NCBI RefSeq assembly: GCF_964204645.1
Contig: NC_134031.1
Location: 19,093,307-19,157,306, forward strand
From: Tubulanus polymorphus
Taxonomy: Eukaryota; Nemertea; Palaeonemertea; Tubulaniformes; Tubulanidae
Length of the DNA: 64,000 nt
Reading direction: 5' to 3'
This document shows positions 60,701-64,000 of the stretch, in pieces. The position numbers and the translations under genes are program-made. Each line of letters opens with the position of its first letter. Position 1 is the stretch's first letter. Under the pieces are notes generated by a model, which was not told the DNA's origin, made no database searches, and saw nothing but the letters and a program-made list of their open reading frames with translations.

Positions 60701-63320
60701 TCCCTCTCATTTTTGTCGTCGATGTTATAAGTTTCCGGGAAGATGTCGGTGAATTTAAGTCGCGCGCGCGATTTTTTCAACGTCGACATCACTCGTTCGT
60801 ATTCCTTCAATGAATTAATCAATCCGAGTTTATTCGTCAGCATTGAACAGTTCGGTATATGATTCACTAATTGTTCACCTACAAATAACGAAGATTTCCT
60901 TCATACCTTTTACATGTACATAGCAATATTTCAACTGTTCCAGCCAAGTTTCACAGTTTTGCGTCAAAATTTGTAAATGTTCAATGAAATCTATGAGCTC
61001 CAAAGACAGAGTGGCCACTTTTAATTGACTAAATGAACCAAATTTAATACTATCTAAGGTATCTTGCATTGATCCAAAATAGGGGACAAAAAAAGAAGCA
61101 AAACTCTGTGAAGTAAAAGTGCTGTAGCTTGATATCATTATAGTAAATGGACCACAGGAGGCGCTTAAGGAAAGAAAATGGTTTAACTGAATATCAGGCA
61201 CTATAGCAACTGAATTTCTGTTCTTGATGTAAAACAAGAGTTCATGATAGCTAGAGAGTTTTTCAATTTTTAAGTTTCAGATTAGTTTAGAGCTGGTTTC
61301 ATTTTCTCGCGTACGCGAAATTACCTTCTTTGAACGTGTTGAAGTTAATAGCACCTTTAGACTCAGTCCATTTGAGTTTGAAATTATCACAGTATTTGTC
61401 GGTTGTACGTTTCCAACCTAAAGCCAGGAGTGGTGTCTCTACCCTGCAGCAGAATGATATACATAAACAAAGGGGTCAATGAATGAAGCCAGGAAAAAAG
61501 TACGACGAATAATTTTGAGATTGAAATGGTTGAAACTAACAGCGAAACTCCATTGTGTCCACCAATATAAAACACCGGTGTCTGATTCGCTGAAATCGAT
61601 ACTTTAGGAGCTCGATCTCGTTGTTTATCGGATGGTTTCGACTGACTCGTAGCGGCAGCAGCAGCAGCAGCAGCTGTCATCGCAGCTGCTGCACCAGTAG
61701 TGGATGATGTCATCATTGTCGTCTGGCGGTCATCTTTCCGCGATGGAGAAGTTTGTAACTTACGTGGAACTGCAAAAACAAAATTAAATGCAATTAAACA
61801 GTTGTAGATGCATCAGGTCCATGTCTACAGTTGCACTTCAAATACAATAATTTGACCAGTGCTCAAATTTGGCTCAGGCCTGGTCACATATTAACTTTTG
61901 CCAAATGAGGCCCGAATAATGCTCATGTAACCACGGCGCTTGACCAGTAATATCATTAATTTCCTATTTCTATCATATATCATCGTCACCTAAATTCAAT
62001 CGATGATAAAATTAATATCAAAATCATCATCATTATTACTATAAAAAATCTATGATGAAAATAATATCTTGAAGTCCTCAAAATATACTATATTCCACTT
62101 GTTTTAGAAAATACAACTTTAAAGTCATTCCATAAGTCAACGTTTATTTGTGATAGGTTTTGTATGGAACTGGCACCTAATCTTCAATAAAATATCTCAA
62201 GCAGAATTAGTTTTGTTTTTAATTTCTGATCGCGTTGACTATTTCAATCGGATAATTGATTACCCGCGGCGTCAATCACAGAATCACGAGTTCATCGGGT
62301 CGAAACGACAGAAATAATCCTCGAGGTCACGCGGAGCCGAAGAAGCGTTTACACGTCGCTAAGCAACTGTGGTAAACAGACGAGAAATCCATCACTGCGA
62401 CGAATGGCATCGAAATGCAATTGCTTTTAAAAATCTCTATTGATCTCGATGTTGAGAGAGAGAGAGAGAAAGAGAGGTATTCGCTGTGACTTTATAATGG
62501 AAATCAGATTGATTAATTTAAATTCACGAAGCATCAATAAAATCACTTTGAATAATAACCTAAATTTGAAATGATCATCAATTACTAGTGAACAATGAGT
62601 CTCATTGTTCACCTGATCCCGGCGACCGGCTGGAGTCATTTCAATTTTGATTCAATTTTCATACAAGAATGCCAACCATTCCCCGCATCAATGAAAGACC
62701 TTCGCGATTCATACTTAGACCAAAGTGATTTTGATTTTGTTTTCCTAATTAGATGAACTATGTATCATTTGAAACATCAAGAGATGAATTGAGTGTTCAG
62801 GTCAGGTGTCCACACAGGTTAGGTGTCCATACAGGTCAGGTGTCCACACAGGTCAGGTGTCCACACAGGTCAGGTGTCCACACAGGTCAGGTGTCCACAC
62901 AGGTCAGGTGTCCATACAGTTCATGTATCTAGAGGCTGCTACCGATGTCACTTCAAAAATAACACGCTCAGTGGATTTCTCACAATATGAATGTTCTCCT
63001 GTCAAACTAATGGCAAGAAAAATATTTTGTAGTAAAACGAAACTAAAAGAGGTTTTCATTGCTAAATATCAGCGGGTCAATCTACATTATAGCCTGCATA
63101 TCATTCAAATCAAACCTTTGTAGTTAAATGCCAAAGTAAGAAGTCTCCCGATCTTCCATAGTTTCAAAGACAATAACAATCTGTTGGCAAGTAACAAGGT
63201 CCGTGTGACCAAATTCACCGAGTTAAAGACAAGTCACAATGTTAATATCCGTAAACTACCTGAAATCACTCCATCATTGAAACTGGTATCCTCCTGAACT
63301 ATACTAGAAGTTGTGCCCAT
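57799..63320 (-). CDS. TTLL10: TTLL10-type tubulin tyrosine ligase-like glycylase, complete, 8 exons
   Basis: Minus-strand exons in coding order: 63320-63260, 61769-61549, 61436-61325, 60878-60678, 60273-59933, 59488-59348, 58885-58675, 58256-57799, about 581 aa. Phases agree throughout; the 61549 donor (GGA/GTTTCG) and the 61436 acceptor are the weakest. The TTL (ATP-grasp) domain spans about 80-450: FYIGGHNG, GWKRT, EQLVNHIPN, DIFPETYN, KPTGLNQGKGIYLF, RYINDPLLVEGKKFDIRAYM, HLTNQ, FMIDDNMKVWLIEININPAL (catalytic Asp/Glu/Asn) and FELIYNG. The order and wording fit TTLL10, the family member that elongates polyglycine chains on tubulin and other proteins, in cilia and testis. Metal/ATP residues look intact, so the enzyme is probably active, unlike the human protein, which is reported to be inactive. 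The N-terminus MGTTSSIV fits an N-myristoylation signal, then a poly-Ala/Ser linker. The C-tail is Ser-rich and basic, with three RRxS sites (RRDST, RRASV, RRNSK). Confidence 0.92.
61815..61945. mobile_element. Family B foldback copy in TTLL10 intron
   Basis: CAGTGCTCAAATTTGGCTCAGGCCTGGTC and ATGTAACCACGGCG correspond to family B blocks seen at 39370-39612 and 63888-64000. The inverted end is degraded. Confidence 0.45.
61950..63259. other. TTLL10 intron 1
   Basis: Contains no visible exon. It holds a GA microsatellite near 62453-62476 and the 17-bp minisatellite at 62798-62925. The frame at 62806-63123 begins inside the minisatellite and is not a gene. Confidence 0.5.
62798..62925. repeat. 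17-bp minisatellite, about 7 copies
   Basis: Units of TCAGGTGTCCACACAGG with minor variants (TTAGG, CATACAGG). Directly adjoining, so it is a minisatellite and not a CRISPR array. Confidence 0.93.
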
Positions 63321-63887
63321 TTTCTGTTGAAATCAATCGCACTCGAACGAACGGTGTAAAATCCGTGCCGTCTACTAAACAAACTCCAATTAAACAAAAC
63401 CATAGCTACAAACATTTATACATACATACCCGATGACATTATTATCGCACATAATTCATCGTGATTTTTTGCAACGATTGAAGAAAGTTAATTCAGTTAT
63501 GGAAGGTTTATTCAGTGTAGCAGTGTGTCGCGGCGAACTGGTTTTAATGATTCTCTATAACGCCGTGAACCGAATGCTAAACTTTGTTTCCTAGTTTTAC
63601 ATTAACATCATTAGCCTATTAAAACTCACTACCTCGCGGTAATCTGTGTCAAAATCTCATTCAGTAATACACCGGTGAAAAATCATTTCGAAATATCGTT
63701 TCACCAAATCGAGCTATAGTCGACATTTGTTTAAAACCCGACCCTTCGTTAACGTTAAATCTTTTATATTTTGCGTACGCACTTTATGAAACTTTTCTAG
63801 TCGCACCAATCACAGTAACGCTTGAATTCAAACCACAACTTCGGGACTTCCGAAATATGTCCTCGTTTTTTCATCAAAAGCTGCCAT
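63321..63887 (-). promoter_or_regulatory. Probable TTLL10 5' UTR and promoter region
   Basis: Upstream of the TTLL10 start codon on the minus strand. AT-rich with some CpG sites near 63527-63570. No clear core promoter motif is visible. The call rests on position. Confidence 0.3.
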
Positions 63888-64000
63888 TACATGACCTGGA
63901 ACACTGTCCACACAGGTGCCAAATTGGCCAGTGTCTGTTTGGCGCTCTCTAATTAGGCACGGACCAAATTTGGCTCAGGCCTGGTCCGTGCCGAATAGTT
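63888..64000. mobile_element. Family B foldback, cut by window edge
   Basis: CACACAGGTGCCAAATTGGCC and GGCACGGACCAAATTTGGCTC are inverted family B blocks; GGCCTGGTCCGTGCCGAATAG ends at the window edge. Confidence 0.5.

Overview
This is a window of an animal nuclear genome. It is AT-rich and intron-dense, with GT-AG introns, many foldback transposon remnants and minisatellites, and several single-copy conserved metazoan genes. Invertebrate-style gene structure, short exons and abundant MITE-like elements suggest a marine invertebrate, probably a spiralian (mollusc, annelid, nemertean or brachiopod). The sequence alone does not fix the species. All gene models were built by hand by joining exons at splice sites with matching phase and comparing the products with remembered protein families.

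Layout, left to right. 1-954: non-coding, probably the 3' end of a plus-strand gene lying outside the window. 975-4863 (minus): complete 8-exon NSUN5, an rRNA m5C methyltransferase. 4864-5031: a 168-bp gap between two divergent start codons, probably a bidirectional promoter. 5032-12800 (plus): complete 14-exon SHP2/corkscrew-type tyrosine phosphatase (PTPN11 family, about 597 aa). 15643-17877 (minus): 4-exon MYND zinc-finger protein of unknown function, with a 38-bp minisatellite in intron 1. 18.6-26.2 kb: non-coding, with a 1.3-kb giant foldback, a long hairpin and other repeats. 26291-49110 (plus): complete coding model of a CAMTA transcription factor (20 coding exons, about 1389 aa: CG-1, acidic region, TIG, ankyrin repeats, IQ motifs). 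Its 7.8-kb first coding intron is packed with minisatellites. 49.1-57.8 kb: no gene seen. 57799-63320 (minus): complete 8-exon TTLL10-type tubulin ligase-like glycylase (about 581 aa). 63.3-64.0 kb: probable TTLL10 upstream region.

The genes act in unrelated processes (ribosome methylation, receptor tyrosine kinase signalling, calcium/calmodulin-dependent transcription, tubulin modification). No operon-like logic is apparent except the NSUN5/SHP2 head-to-head pair. The most unusual material is non-coding: three long palindromes with a shared terminal motif and a CTGANGA-stem-GAAAC core resembling the hammerhead ribozyme core of Penelope-like elements; a giant foldback; at least four dispersed foldback/MITE families; and a cluster of unrelated minisatellites in CAMTA intron 1.
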